Source: Ignavibacterium sp. (GTDB lineage Bacteria; Bacteroidota; Ignavibacteria; Ignavibacteriales; Ignavibacteriaceae). From it: a DNA stretch of 36,928 bases. The position numbers and the translations under genes are program-made. Of this stretch, positions 1 through 7,517 are shown in pieces. The DNA is taken from assembly GCA_018059515.1 (NCBI GenBank), contig JAGOXU010000004.1:1-36928 (forward strand), given 5' to 3'. Numbering within the stretch: position 1 is the first letter of the stretch; each line of letters starts with the position of its first letter. The notes below the pieces were generated by a model, which saw nothing but the letters and a program-made list of their open reading frames with translations, did no database searches and was not told where the DNA came from.

Positions 1-2
1 TT

Positions 3-626
3 AATGATATCGCAAACACAGAAACTGATACACTTTTAAAGAAGATTTACAATCAAAACGCAATTAAGTGCGATTTAAGCAAACAAGAATATCTAACTGC
101 AATAAATAAGTTCGATAACATAATTCAACAAAACCCAAACAGCGAAGAAGCTGTTTATGCTGAGATTGATATTATAACAACTGCATTAAATCTTGATACA
201 ACAAACTCACAGCTTGGTAAAATGGGCAATGGAAAATATCTTGTAAAAGGTACATCGGATTATCTAACAAAACTTAATAACATTCTTCAATCAAAATTCG
301 GAATTAACTCAGAAGAAGGAAAACAAATAATTCCAAAAGAATATTCGCTTTATCAAAACTATCCTAATCCATTTAACCCAACTACAACAATTAAATTTGA
401 TCTACCAGCCTCCCTAAATCCCTCCCAAGGAGGGACTTTAAGAAATGTTACATTAAAAGTATATGATATACTTGGCAGAGAAATAGTAACTCTTGTAGAT
501 GAACCTAAAAATGAAGGAAGATATGAAGTAATATTTAATGCATCTTCACTTGCAAGCGGTGTTTATATTTACAAATTACAAGCTGATGATTATATTAATT
601 CTAAGAAAATGTTGCTGGTAAAATAA
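3..626 (+). CDS. C-terminal part of a secreted protein with a type IX secretion (Por) sorting domain; 5' end outside the window
   Basis: The reading frame is open from base 3 to the TAA at 624-626, so this is the last ~207 residues of a longer protein; the first in-frame ATG (222) is internal. The first ~100 residues are helical and look like repeat-type (TPR-like) sequence (YLTAINKFDNIIQQNPNSEEA). From about 340 the protein carries a type A T9SS C-terminal sorting domain: YPNPFNPTTTIKFDLP, then VYDILGREIVTLVDE, then SSLASGVYIYKLQ and a basic end (KKMLLVK). In this family the domain directs export through the outer membrane by type IX secretion and is usually cleaved. The domain is interrupted by about 12 extra residues (408-443), described separately. 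The function of the passenger is not visible. A terminator follows 14 bp after the stop. Confidence 0.9.
   Translation, partial: NDIANTETDTLLKKIYNQNAIKCDLSKQEYLTAINKFDNIIQQNPNSEEAVYAEIDIITTALNLDTTNSQLGKMGNGKYLVKGTSDYLTKLNNILQSKFGINSEEGKQIIPKEYSLYQNYPNPFNPTTTIKFDLPASLNPSQGGTLRNVTLKVYDILGREIVTLVDEPKNEGRYEVIFNASSLASGVYIYKLQADDYINSKKMLLVK
408..443 (+). repeat. palindromic repeat inserted in frame in the T9SS sorting domain
   Basis: About 36 bases code for ASLNPSQGGTLR between the beta-strand IKFDLP and the strand VTLKVYDILGRE, which are normally separated by only a few residues in this domain. The DNA has a perfect 7-bp inverted repeat, tccctcc (419-425) and ggaggga (429-435), around a 3-base loop. 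Length divisible by three keeps the frame open. It looks like a small dispersed palindromic element that landed in a gene. The exact insertion borders are an estimate. Confidence 0.6.
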
Positions 627-640
627 TTTGCAGCAAATAA

Positions 641-664
641 TAAAGGGAGCCAAAGCTCCCTTTA
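641..664. terminator. bidirectional rho-independent terminator
   Basis: A perfect 10-bp stem, taaagggagc / gctcccttta, closes a 4-base loop. It sits between the end of the plus-strand secreted protein gene (626) and the end of flgE on the minus strand (691), so it can serve both convergent units. T-tracts on either side are short (TTTATTA on both strands). Confidence 0.85.
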
Positions 665-690
665 TTAACTACTATCTCTTAATTTACTTT

Positions 691-2325
691 TTATCTAACT
701 AAGTTTGTTATTTCTTGTAACAATGTATCCGATACAGTTACAATTCTTGCGCTTGCCTGGAATCCTCTTTGTGATACAATCATTCTTGTAAACTCTTCTG
801 ATAGATCTACGTTTGATTGTTCAAGAGCGCCGGATTGAATTGTTGTTCCTGTTGATTCTCCCGGTGCGCCAATTAGTGGATCGCCTGTGTTTGCAGAAAC
901 TGTAAACATATTATCGCCAACACTTATCATTCCGTTTAAGTTCGGGAATGTTGCAACAAGTATTTGTGCAAGCTGTCTTGATTGACCATTAGAGAACACA
1001 CCAACAATGTATCCGTATTGATCAATATTTATGTTGGATAATGAAGCTGCCGAAGATCCGTTTTGCGTTAATGCAGATACAACAGAGCTTGATGAAGTTT
1101 GTGTTACACCTGTAAAATTATCGCCAAGATTAAGAGTTACATTTTGCGAACTTGCGCCACCCGTTGGTGTATAAGTAACCACCGGAGGATTTGGTGAAAT
1201 TGCATTTATGGAGCCATCAGGATTAAATGATATTGTTCCTGTGTTTCCTGATAATGTACCATCAGCAGTTGGTACACTGCAATTCCAATTCCAGTTATTG
1301 TTTGATGTTTTGGTAAACTTTAATGTTAATGTATGTGCAGAACCCAATGAATCAAATATTGTTACAGAGCCCGTTACAATAGTAGGGTCACGATTATCAT
1401 CAACATTTGATGCTAATGAATTTGAGTTTGCTGTTTGTGTTACTGCTTGTGGATCAAAATTAAAATTTATACCTAATGTTGCATTTGTAATTCCGATCGG
1501 AGCCGGTGCAGCACCATTGATTGTTAACATATCACCGGTTGTGGGATCAAAAGTTACTGCTGCTGTTGTTGGTCCAACTACTGCAACACCGGATGAATTT
1601 AACAATCGGTATTGCATATCATAAGCATCGGCAGCAGTTTTTGTATAAGTTACTTCAAATGTATAAGCATTTCCGTTTTCATCATAAATAGTGTTTTGGT
1701 CTGTAACAGAGTTACCAACTAACAATGCTGAGTTTATATTTCCTGTTTGTGCATAGTTTTCTGATCTTGTAATGCTTGAAGAACTATTTAGATTGCCACC
1801 CCATGAAACATTAGTTGTTGCAACAGCGGGTAATCTTAAGTTAGAATCTATTATAATATCTTCAAGATAATTTCCGGGTGGTACACGTCCTTCGTCATTT
1901 GCGACTTTACCCTGTACAATTGCACCGTTCTGGCTGTTTACTAATCTTCCACCAGCATCAAAAATAAAAGCGCCGGCTCTGGAATAAAATCTTTCGCCGT
2001 TGTTATCTAAAACAAATAAACCTTTACCTTGTAATGCAAGATCTGTAGTTGTGCCTGTGCCCTCGAATGTACCTTGTGACCAGTTTCTATCAACTGAGTT
2101 CATCTTCATTCCAAGACCGATTTGAAATGTGTTTGTTCCGCCGCCGGTTTCAGTTGGGTTAGAACCGTAACGGATTACTTTATTAAAAGTATCACTAAAA
2201 GTTACTCGTGAGCCTTTGTAACCAATAGTATTTACGTTAGCAATATTGTTGCTAATCACGTCCATCATTGCTTGATGGTTGCGAAGACCGGAAACACCGG
2301 AGAAGAGAGAATTTATGAGAGACAT
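691..2325 (-). CDS. flgE: flagellar hook protein FlgE
   Basis: A 544-residue hook protein, polymerised outside the cell at the tip of the rod under the FlgD cap. The N-terminus is typical of rod/hook proteins (SLFSGVSGLRNHQAMMDVISNNIANVNTIGYK), followed by the DLALQGKGLFVL segment. The C-terminus has the matching helix (SNVDLSEEFTRMIVSQRGFQASARIVTVSDTLLQEI). It is longer than the ~400 residues of enterobacterial FlgE. The middle seems to contain two copies of the hook outer domain: one begins near IYDENGNAYTFEVTYTKT and the other at IFDSLGSAHTLTLKFTKT. It is the last gene of the flagellar operon, is preceded by a structured 101-base gap and a strong AGGAGG, and is followed by a terminator. 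Confidence 0.95.
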   Translation of the reverse strand: MSLINSLFSGVSGLRNHQAMMDVISNNIANVNTIGYKGSRVTFSDTFNKVIRYGSNPTETGGGTNTFQIGLGMKMNSVDRNWSQGTFEGTGTTTDLALQGKGLFVLDNNGERFYSRAGAFIFDAGGRLVNSQNGAIVQGKVANDEGRVPPGNYLEDIIIDSNLRLPAVATTNVSWGGNLNSSSSITRSENYAQTGNINSALLVGNSVTDQNTIYDENGNAYTFEVTYTKTAADAYDMQYRLLNSSGVAVVGPTTAAVTFDPTTGDMLTINGAAPAPIGITNATLGINFNFDPQAVTQTANSNSLASNVDDNRDPTIVTGSVTIFDSLGSAHTLTLKFTKTSNNNWNWNCSVPTADGTLSGNTGTISFNPDGSINAISPNPPVVTYTPTGGASSQNVTLNLGDNFTGVTQTSSSSVVSALTQNGSSAASLSNINIDQYGYIVGVFSNGQSRQLAQILVATFPNLNGMISVGDNMFTVSANTGDPLIGAPGESTGTTIQSGALEQSNVDLSEEFTRMIVSQRGFQASARIVTVSDTLLQEITNLVR

Positions 2326-2328
2326 TTT

Positions 2329-2410
2329 AACCTCCTAAGGTTTTTAGTTCTAATTGTTCAACATCAGTCATTCAGTTGAACTGGGCGTCCTTAAAAGGTC
2401 CCGCCCGTAG
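2329..2410 (-). promoter_or_regulatory. structured leader of flgE with two hairpins and a partly paired ribosome site
   Basis: The 101 bases between the upstream gene and flgE are the largest gap in an otherwise tightly packed operon. On the minus strand a GC-rich hairpin comes first: GGGCG pairs with CGCCC (2402-2406 with 2383-2387), enclosing CCTT/AAGG. Next is a 7-bp stem, GTTCAAC with GTTGAAC (2375-2381 with 2356-2362), with a 12-base loop. Finally AACCT (2338-2342) can pair with AGGTT (2329-2333), which overlaps the AGGAGG ribosome site. No T-tract follows the first two hairpins, so they are not ordinary terminators. A role in mRNA processing, stability or translation of hook protein is inference; I do not recognise a known riboswitch. 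Confidence 0.45.
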
Positions 2411-2426
2411 TTAATTAATTTTTTAT

Positions 2427-2801
2427 TTATACTGCAAAAACTACGCTGTCAATATTCGTAAAAACATTTTCGCTGCTGTCTGTAATCGGCAGAGCAGTTA
2501 TAACCGTTTTATTTGGAATGTTGACGATGAACGCCGTTTGGTTCATCATTACAAGTGAATCTTTGGATCCTTTCAATTCTGCTCTTTCAATAGCAGTATT
2601 GATTTTAGACATTTCAGAATCACTAAGTTCAATATTTCTTTCTTCCAATCTTTTAAGAGCGTGAGAAGAAAATTTTACTTTCTCTAACTCTTTCTGAAAG
2701 ATCGATTCAAAACTATCCGCAGGGCTTTTAACCCTGGGATTGTTTCCGTTGTAATCGCCTATCGGAACAAACGGAACACTTATTCCATTAATTTCAGGCA
2801 T
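2427..2801 (-). CDS. flagellar operon protein, TIGR02530 type
   Basis: A 124-residue protein matching a small family that lies between flgD and flgE in many Gram-positive-type flagellar operons. The recognisable core is FSSHALKRLEERNIELSD, then AIERAELKGSKDSLVMMNQTAFIVNIPNKTVITAL. The first ~35 residues are a variable lead with FESIFQKELE, which resembles the short N-terminal segment of FliK-type proteins. It starts 5 bases after the flgD stop, with its GAAGGA ribosome site inside the end of flgD, so translation is likely coupled. The biochemical role of the family is not established; position suggests hook assembly. Assignment is from remembered motif similarity. Confidence 0.8.
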   Translation of the reverse strand: MPEINGISVPFVPIGDYNGNNPRVKSPADSFESIFQKELEKVKFSSHALKRLEERNIELSDSEMSKINTAIERAELKGSKDSLVMMNQTAFIVNIPNKTVITALPITDSSENVFTNIDSVVFAV

Positions 2802-2806
2802 TTGTT

Positions 2807-3490
2807 TTATCCTTCATCATTTGAATTATAAATTTCCATTATATCAGAAAGATTATACTGAGCTCCGTTTACAACCAGCATCGTACCATTTTCTGTAAAC
2901 TTAACTCCATCAATTTTTCCAAGAACATAAGTTGAGTAAGACATCAGGTTACTTTCAGCATCTTTTGGTTCAACTTTAAAAGTGTATCTCCCCTGAGGTA
3001 CACTATTACCATCATTATCGGAAAAATCCCAAATAAGTTTATTGTCCCCGGAATTTTTTGGAGCATCGTGGATGGTTTTTACTAATTGTCCACTTTCATT
3101 ATAAATATTTACCGTTACACTGCTTGCCATTGTGCTTAAGTTATAACCAAGTGTTGTGCTTTCCTGTCCATTATTCTGGAATGTATTTCCGCTAAGTTTT
3201 ACTTCTTTACCAATAAGCGTTGCCGCAAGCGTATTGTTGATTGACTGCGATAAATAATAATTTGCGTTTATACTTGTATCCATCGAATCATTAAGATTCA
3301 TCAACTGCTCTAACGATGTAAACTGCGCCAATTGCGAGGCAAACTCAGTTCCTTCCATCGGACTGAGCGGATCCTGATTTTGTAATTGTGCAAGCATCAA
3401 TTTTAGAAAATCTTCTTTTCCCATTGATGTTCCGTTTGTTAAACCGCCGCTTGCATAACCAGTTGCTATATTTGATAATCCATCAACCAT
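2807..3490 (-). CDS. flgD: flagellar hook capping protein FlgD
   Basis: A 227-residue scaffold that caps the growing hook and is lost when the hook is complete. The conserved N-terminal export and assembly region is clear: MGKEDFLKLMLAQLQNQDPLSPMEGTEFASQLAQFTSLEQL (residues about 24-64). The C-terminal half carries the FlgD Ig-like fold (VNIYNESGQLVKTI, then KLIWDFSDNDGNSVPQGRYTFKV), followed by a Tudor-like tail. Length is normal. AGGAGA lies 7 bases upstream of the ATG. It follows fliK by 9 bases, the usual order for hook genes. Confidence 0.95.
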   Translation of the reverse strand: MVDGLSNIATGYASGGLTNGTSMGKEDFLKLMLAQLQNQDPLSPMEGTEFASQLAQFTSLEQLMNLNDSMDTSINANYYLSQSINNTLAATLIGKEVKLSGNTFQNNGQESTTLGYNLSTMASSVTVNIYNESGQLVKTIHDAPKNSGDNKLIWDFSDNDGNSVPQGRYTFKVEPKDAESNLMSYSTYVLGKIDGVKFTENGTMLVVNGAQYNLSDIMEIYNSNDEG

Positions 3491-3499
3491 TTTTTTCTC

Positions 3500-6439
3500 C
3501 TATGCCAAATATTCGTAAGTATTATAACCCATTTTTTTAGTCAATATCGTTTCATCAATATCTTCAGTTTCTATGTTCTGTTGATATCCGGAATTTTTTC
3601 TTTTGTGATTATTAAATCCGGGCTGCTTCTGCTCGGAGTTGTGATATGAAATATTAATCGAACCTACATTAACTCCGCTTTGCAAAAGATTTTGTTTAAG
3701 CTGATCAATATTATTTCTTACAATGTTTCCTACTGTTTCATTTTCAACTTCAACTTTAGCAGTAAGAACATTATCAATTGTATCAAGCATTATTTTAACC
3801 GCGCCTAATTCTTTTGGTACAAGTCTTAGCACAATTGACTGCTTTTCACCGCTTTCAAAAACTTTATGGATTTCTCTAATCATTTCACCAGATGAAATAA
3901 CTTTTACTTTTTCAATCATCTCTGCTGCGCGTGAAGTAAATTTTGTTTCATCTGTGTGTAAAGTTGATTTCAAAGTTGTCTGTTCAATCTTAATTTCCGG
4001 CTTTAAGTTCGCAGATAAATCCTGCTGAGAGGAAGTGTTTTGAGTATGATTATTATTTTTCACTTCAGTTGTTTGGGATGATTCCGCATTAACAGTTTGA
4101 GGTTTCGTTTTAGAAAAAACTTGTAAATCTTTTTCCGTAAAATTATTCCCTTCAAAATCTTTTTTCATTCCATCATTATTTACATCAATCGTAATTTTAT
4201 TTTGCTGTGGAGTTGATTTTTTTGAATCACTTAATAATTCCTTGTCATTCTTTTCCAAACTAACTTTTACCCAAACTTGTTTTTCATTTTTATTTTTAAG
4301 CTCTGGTTGATTTGGAGTTGATTTTACAGTCTCATCTAATGGTTTAATATTTTCTGTTTTGTTTGATTCAGCACTTAGAATAGTATTTTTAATGTTCTTT
4401 GCTTCAACTTCATCTGTAAATATTTCAATCGGTGGAATTTGGGAATAAACTCTGCGCTGAATAAAATCCACTTTGGTGTTTTTATTTTCAAACTGAGTTT
4501 TATTTGTATTTTCAGTTTTTACTTCTTTATTAGCAAATTCTTTTACACTTGTTTTAAGATTTTCAAAAACATTTTTTTCTTTTGTTGTGTTTGTTAACTT
4601 CTCAGGAGTATTATCAGAATCAACTTCCACAAATAATTTATTTATCTCAGTGCTTTTAGATTTAAGTGGAATGATTTCTTTGACACTTTCCTTTGCAACT
4701 TCTTTAACCGCTTTATTATCAAATAAATTTTTAGAATTGTCATCAGTAATTTCAGTAGTTGGTTTTGAATCAACTTTCTTAAACTCAGTTTTAATTTCTG
4801 GAATTACATTTTTTCTGTTTGGCTCTAAAACTGCTTCCTTAATATTTTCTTTTAAACTCTGCTGATTATTGTTTACTACTTTTACTTGTTCTGATTTTGG
4901 CAATAAAGCATTTTCATTTTCAACTAAATCAACATCAACAAAAAGTTTTTGTTTAATCCCTGTTTCGGGCGTAATATTAACTTTGGTGGCATCAGATAAT
5001 TTAATTTGATTTTCAGTTTTAGCTGCTGCAGTATTTTCTGATTTCAAAGTATCTGTTTTAAAATTATTTTTTACTGACTGCTGCTTTATTTCAGATGGAG
5101 TTGATAAATTCTTTTCGGTAACTTCATTCAAGATGGGTGATTGAACTTTTATCGTTTCAGCTCTTAGAGTTGTAGTTTCAGTTTGATTATCACTTTTATT
5201 TTGGGGAGTTGAACTGCTTACCGTTTTTACTGTGTTCTCAATCTTTACTTCAATCCCTTTAACACTTGTTTTGTCAAGCAATTCATTTAACACTATTTTT
5301 TCTTTAATATCATTTTTGCTTATCGAAACAGAAGATAATTTTTGATTAGACTTAACACTTAATTTATTTTCAGATTTAGTCAACTCTGTAAAGTTCACAT
5401 CTTTTATTGTACTATCATTTGTTTTAATCACATCTGATTTAACATTATCATCAACAATTTTATTATTAGTTGATTGAACTTTTTGCGATTCATTTATTTC
5501 CGGAAGTTTTTTCAATCCAGCAACTTTTGAAAATAAATTTCTTATTTCATTTGGGATGAATTTAACTTCACCGGTATTTTTCAAAATTGTTTTTTGTGAA
5601 GTTGAAGTTTCAAGTGTTTTATCTTTAATTATTGAATCAGCAGTAGTTGTTTTCAAGCCCTTTAATTGGGACTGATATTCTCCTTCAGTTTCTGGCTTAT
5701 GTTCCAAAGTTGAAGCTGCAATAACTTTATTATTAGTTTCAGCCGAAATATTATTTCCATCAATATCTACATTAGAATTTTCTGCAATTACTTCAATTCT
5801 ATTAGTGGATTTAATTGTTTCCGTTCTTACCGGTTCAACATCAACAGCTAATTTTTGCGCGCTGTTTTTTACAAGTATCTCAAAATCATTATTGGTTTCT
5901 AATTGCATTGAAACCCAATTTTCTAATTTTACCACATCAGTAGTTAAAGGATTAATTTGAATTGACTGCCCATTCGCAATCAAACTGATTGAAACGTTTT
6001 CTAAATTTTTTACATCACCTTTTTTTAGAGTCTCAACAATATTTTTTATTTGACTGATAAAATCGTTTTTATTAAGTGAAAAATATTTTGGAATGTTATT
6101 GTTCTCTAAGCTTTTATCATCATTTACAGGTAATTTTTTAGCCTCCTCCGGATTTAGCTTAGAAAGAAATGCAGCAATAATGGATGAAATATTTTGATTA
6201 TCTAAAGTTGCTTTGTTGTCTGACAAAAGCGATACGTTCAGCAATTGGCTTTGAGTTTCAGTTGCATTTTCCGAATCCAATTCTGTTAATTGAAATGGAA
6301 CGGCACCATTCTGTTCATCTTTTACAATTCTAAAAACATTAGAAAATAAATGTGAAAAATTGCCACTCTTACCAGAAATACCTTCCGGCATAGTTTGGTC
6401 CGATAAATTTTTTGGCAAAAAAATCGAATTGATAAACAT
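3500..6439 (-). CDS. fliK: very long flagellar hook-length control protein FliK
   Basis: A 979-residue protein whose only clear domain is the C-terminal FliK switch domain at about 845-940 (SIVLRLVPKELGAVKIMLDTI ... NNIDQLKQNLLQSGVNVGSINIS). In known systems this domain contacts FlhB and switches export from hook to filament subunits. The remaining ~800 residues are rich in Lys, Asn, Glu, Ser and Thr and look disordered; this is the part that acts as the molecular ruler. A weak internal motif recurs: KLFVDVDLVENENALL, KLFVEVDSDNTPEKL, VWVKVSLEKNDKELL. FliK of Salmonella is about 405 residues, so this is more than twice as long. Its ATG overlaps the stop of the preceding gene (TAATG). Confidence 0.88.
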   Translation of the reverse strand: MFINSIFLPKNLSDQTMPEGISGKSGNFSHLFSNVFRIVKDEQNGAVPFQLTELDSENATETQSQLLNVSLLSDNKATLDNQNISSIIAAFLSKLNPEEAKKLPVNDDKSLENNNIPKYFSLNKNDFISQIKNIVETLKKGDVKNLENVSISLIANGQSIQINPLTTDVVKLENWVSMQLETNNDFEILVKNSAQKLAVDVEPVRTETIKSTNRIEVIAENSNVDIDGNNISAETNNKVIAASTLEHKPETEGEYQSQLKGLKTTTADSIIKDKTLETSTSQKTILKNTGEVKFIPNEIRNLFSKVAGLKKLPEINESQKVQSTNNKIVDDNVKSDVIKTNDSTIKDVNFTELTKSENKLSVKSNQKLSSVSISKNDIKEKIVLNELLDKTSVKGIEVKIENTVKTVSSSTPQNKSDNQTETTTLRAETIKVQSPILNEVTEKNLSTPSEIKQQSVKNNFKTDTLKSENTAAAKTENQIKLSDATKVNITPETGIKQKLFVDVDLVENENALLPKSEQVKVVNNNQQSLKENIKEAVLEPNRKNVIPEIKTEFKKVDSKPTTEITDDNSKNLFDNKAVKEVAKESVKEIIPLKSKSTEINKLFVEVDSDNTPEKLTNTTKEKNVFENLKTSVKEFANKEVKTENTNKTQFENKNTKVDFIQRRVYSQIPPIEIFTDEVEAKNIKNTILSAESNKTENIKPLDETVKSTPNQPELKNKNEKQVWVKVSLEKNDKELLSDSKKSTPQQNKITIDVNNDGMKKDFEGNNFTEKDLQVFSKTKPQTVNAESSQTTEVKNNNHTQNTSSQQDLSANLKPEIKIEQTTLKSTLHTDETKFTSRAAEMIEKVKVISSGEMIREIHKVFESGEKQSIVLRLVPKELGAVKIMLDTIDNVLTAKVEVENETVGNIVRNNIDQLKQNLLQSGVNVGSINISYHNSEQKQPGFNNHKRKNSGYQQNIETEDIDETILTKKMGYNTYEYLA

Positions 6440-7059
6440 TATTCAAACCTAAAAATTCTATTTGCTGTTTCCGGGTTAAATTCAGAGACAACCTTCGCCG
6501 CTGTCTTCTTATTCATACCGTATAAAATATCTCTTGCTACATTATCGGAATAAGTTTGAATTATTTTAGCCGCCTTTTTAGGTTCCATTGAAGAATAAAT
6601 GCTCGAAACCTTTTTTATCCACTCATTGTACTCTTTACCTTGCGGTTCGTTTTGAGTTTCGGGTTTATCTTTTTGTGGTTCTGTTACAGTTAAATCTGTT
6701 TTATTGTTTTGTTGAACAATATTTTCTTTTACTTTTTTGCTGTCCGATTTCTCAACCAAATTTTTAACTTTCACAGAGTCAATCGTATCATTTTTTGATG
6801 AGTCGTTACTTTCTATCCCTCCTAACGATGAAAGTAATATGCTATCCTGAGCCGTAGAATCTGGAGTTTGAACAACTTCCAAAGTTTCTGCAATATTTAA
6901 TGAATCTGTTTGAGTGGAATCAGATAATTCTACAATAGGCTTTGGTGCAAAGTTAAATTCAAAAATATTTTCGTAAGATGAATTGAGATAGATTAACAAT
7001 CCGGTTACAACAAAGAACGCAAAAAGAAAAGCTACGCCGTATATTATTCCCTGCTTCAT
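6439..7059 (-). CDS. MotE-like (YlxF-type) membrane protein of the flagellar operon
   Basis: A 206-residue protein with one N-terminal membrane segment (residues 5-25, IIYGVAFLFAFFVVTGLLIY). A long Ser/Asp/Lys-rich linker follows. The C-terminal ~65 residues resemble the MgtE N-terminal fold (SSMEPKKAAKIIQTYSDNVARDILYGMNKKTAAKVVSEF). This architecture and its place between fliJ and fliK match YlxF/MotE proteins; MotE is a periplasmic chaperone of stator protein MotC in other bacteria. The ATG overlaps the fliJ stop (ATGA), so the two are translationally coupled. The family call is good; the exact role here is inferred. Confidence 0.75.
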   Translation of the reverse strand: MKQGIIYGVAFLFAFFVVTGLLIYLNSSYENIFEFNFAPKPIVELSDSTQTDSLNIAETLEVVQTPDSTAQDSILLSSLGGIESNDSSKNDTIDSVKVKNLVEKSDSKKVKENIVQQNNKTDLTVTEPQKDKPETQNEPQGKEYNEWIKKVSSIYSSMEPKKAAKIIQTYSDNVARDILYGMNKKTAAKVVSEFNPETANRIFRFE

Positions 7060-7493
7060 TTTTTTGCCTTGTTAAAATTTTGAACCGCTATCTCATCAAA
7101 GTTCTTAAGTTCACTCATATTAATATCTTTATAAAAATTTTCGCGGTAAGTTTCTTCAAGCTGATTTAATATTTTTTTCTCTTTTGTTTTGATAACAACC
7201 TCTTCAATCTTTTTTTCACGTTTTTTCTCAAGCTGCATAATAACCTCGGACTGCATTTGTACCTGCTGTTTAAGCACTGTATCGTATCCGCCTAAAAATT
7301 GAAGTTCGGAAATATTCATTCTCTTTTTATAAGCCGAGTTTCGCAGATCATTTATTTCATCTTCCAATTTTTGTCTTAAGATATTATGTTTTTCAATAAT
7401 CAAATCAATCTGTGCTAATTCTTTTTGTGCTTTTTTTTCAAAAGTCTCTTTAACCTTTTTTACCGACTCAAATTTGAATCTGAATTTTGACAT
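7056..7493 (-). CDS. fliJ: flagellar export chaperone FliJ
   Basis: A 145-residue, almost wholly coiled-coil protein. It begins with the typical FKFESVKKVKETFEKKAQKELAQID, and it lies directly after fliI. FliJ resembles the gamma subunit of F-type ATPases and links the FliI hexamer to the FlhA export gate. The family is poorly conserved, so the call rests on length, helix pattern, the N-terminal motif and position. AGGAG lies 11 bases before the ATG. Confidence 0.88.
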   Translation of the reverse strand: MSKFRFKFESVKKVKETFEKKAQKELAQIDLIIEKHNILRQKLEDEINDLRNSAYKKRMNISELQFLGGYDTVLKQQVQMQSEVIMQLEKKREKKIEEVVIKTKEKKILNQLEETYRENFYKDINMSELKNFDEIAVQNFNKAKK

Positions 7494-7517
7494 TGTTTAC
7501 ATTGCTCCTGTTTACAT

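Noticed and set aside
2383-2406. GC-rich hairpin before flgE as a rho-independent terminator
   Set aside because: No T-tract follows on the minus strand, and a terminator there would cut off the essential hook gene.
2329-2410. Cyclic-di-GMP, fluoride or preQ1 riboswitch
   Set aside because: None of the conserved core sequences of those classes is present; only simple stems are seen.
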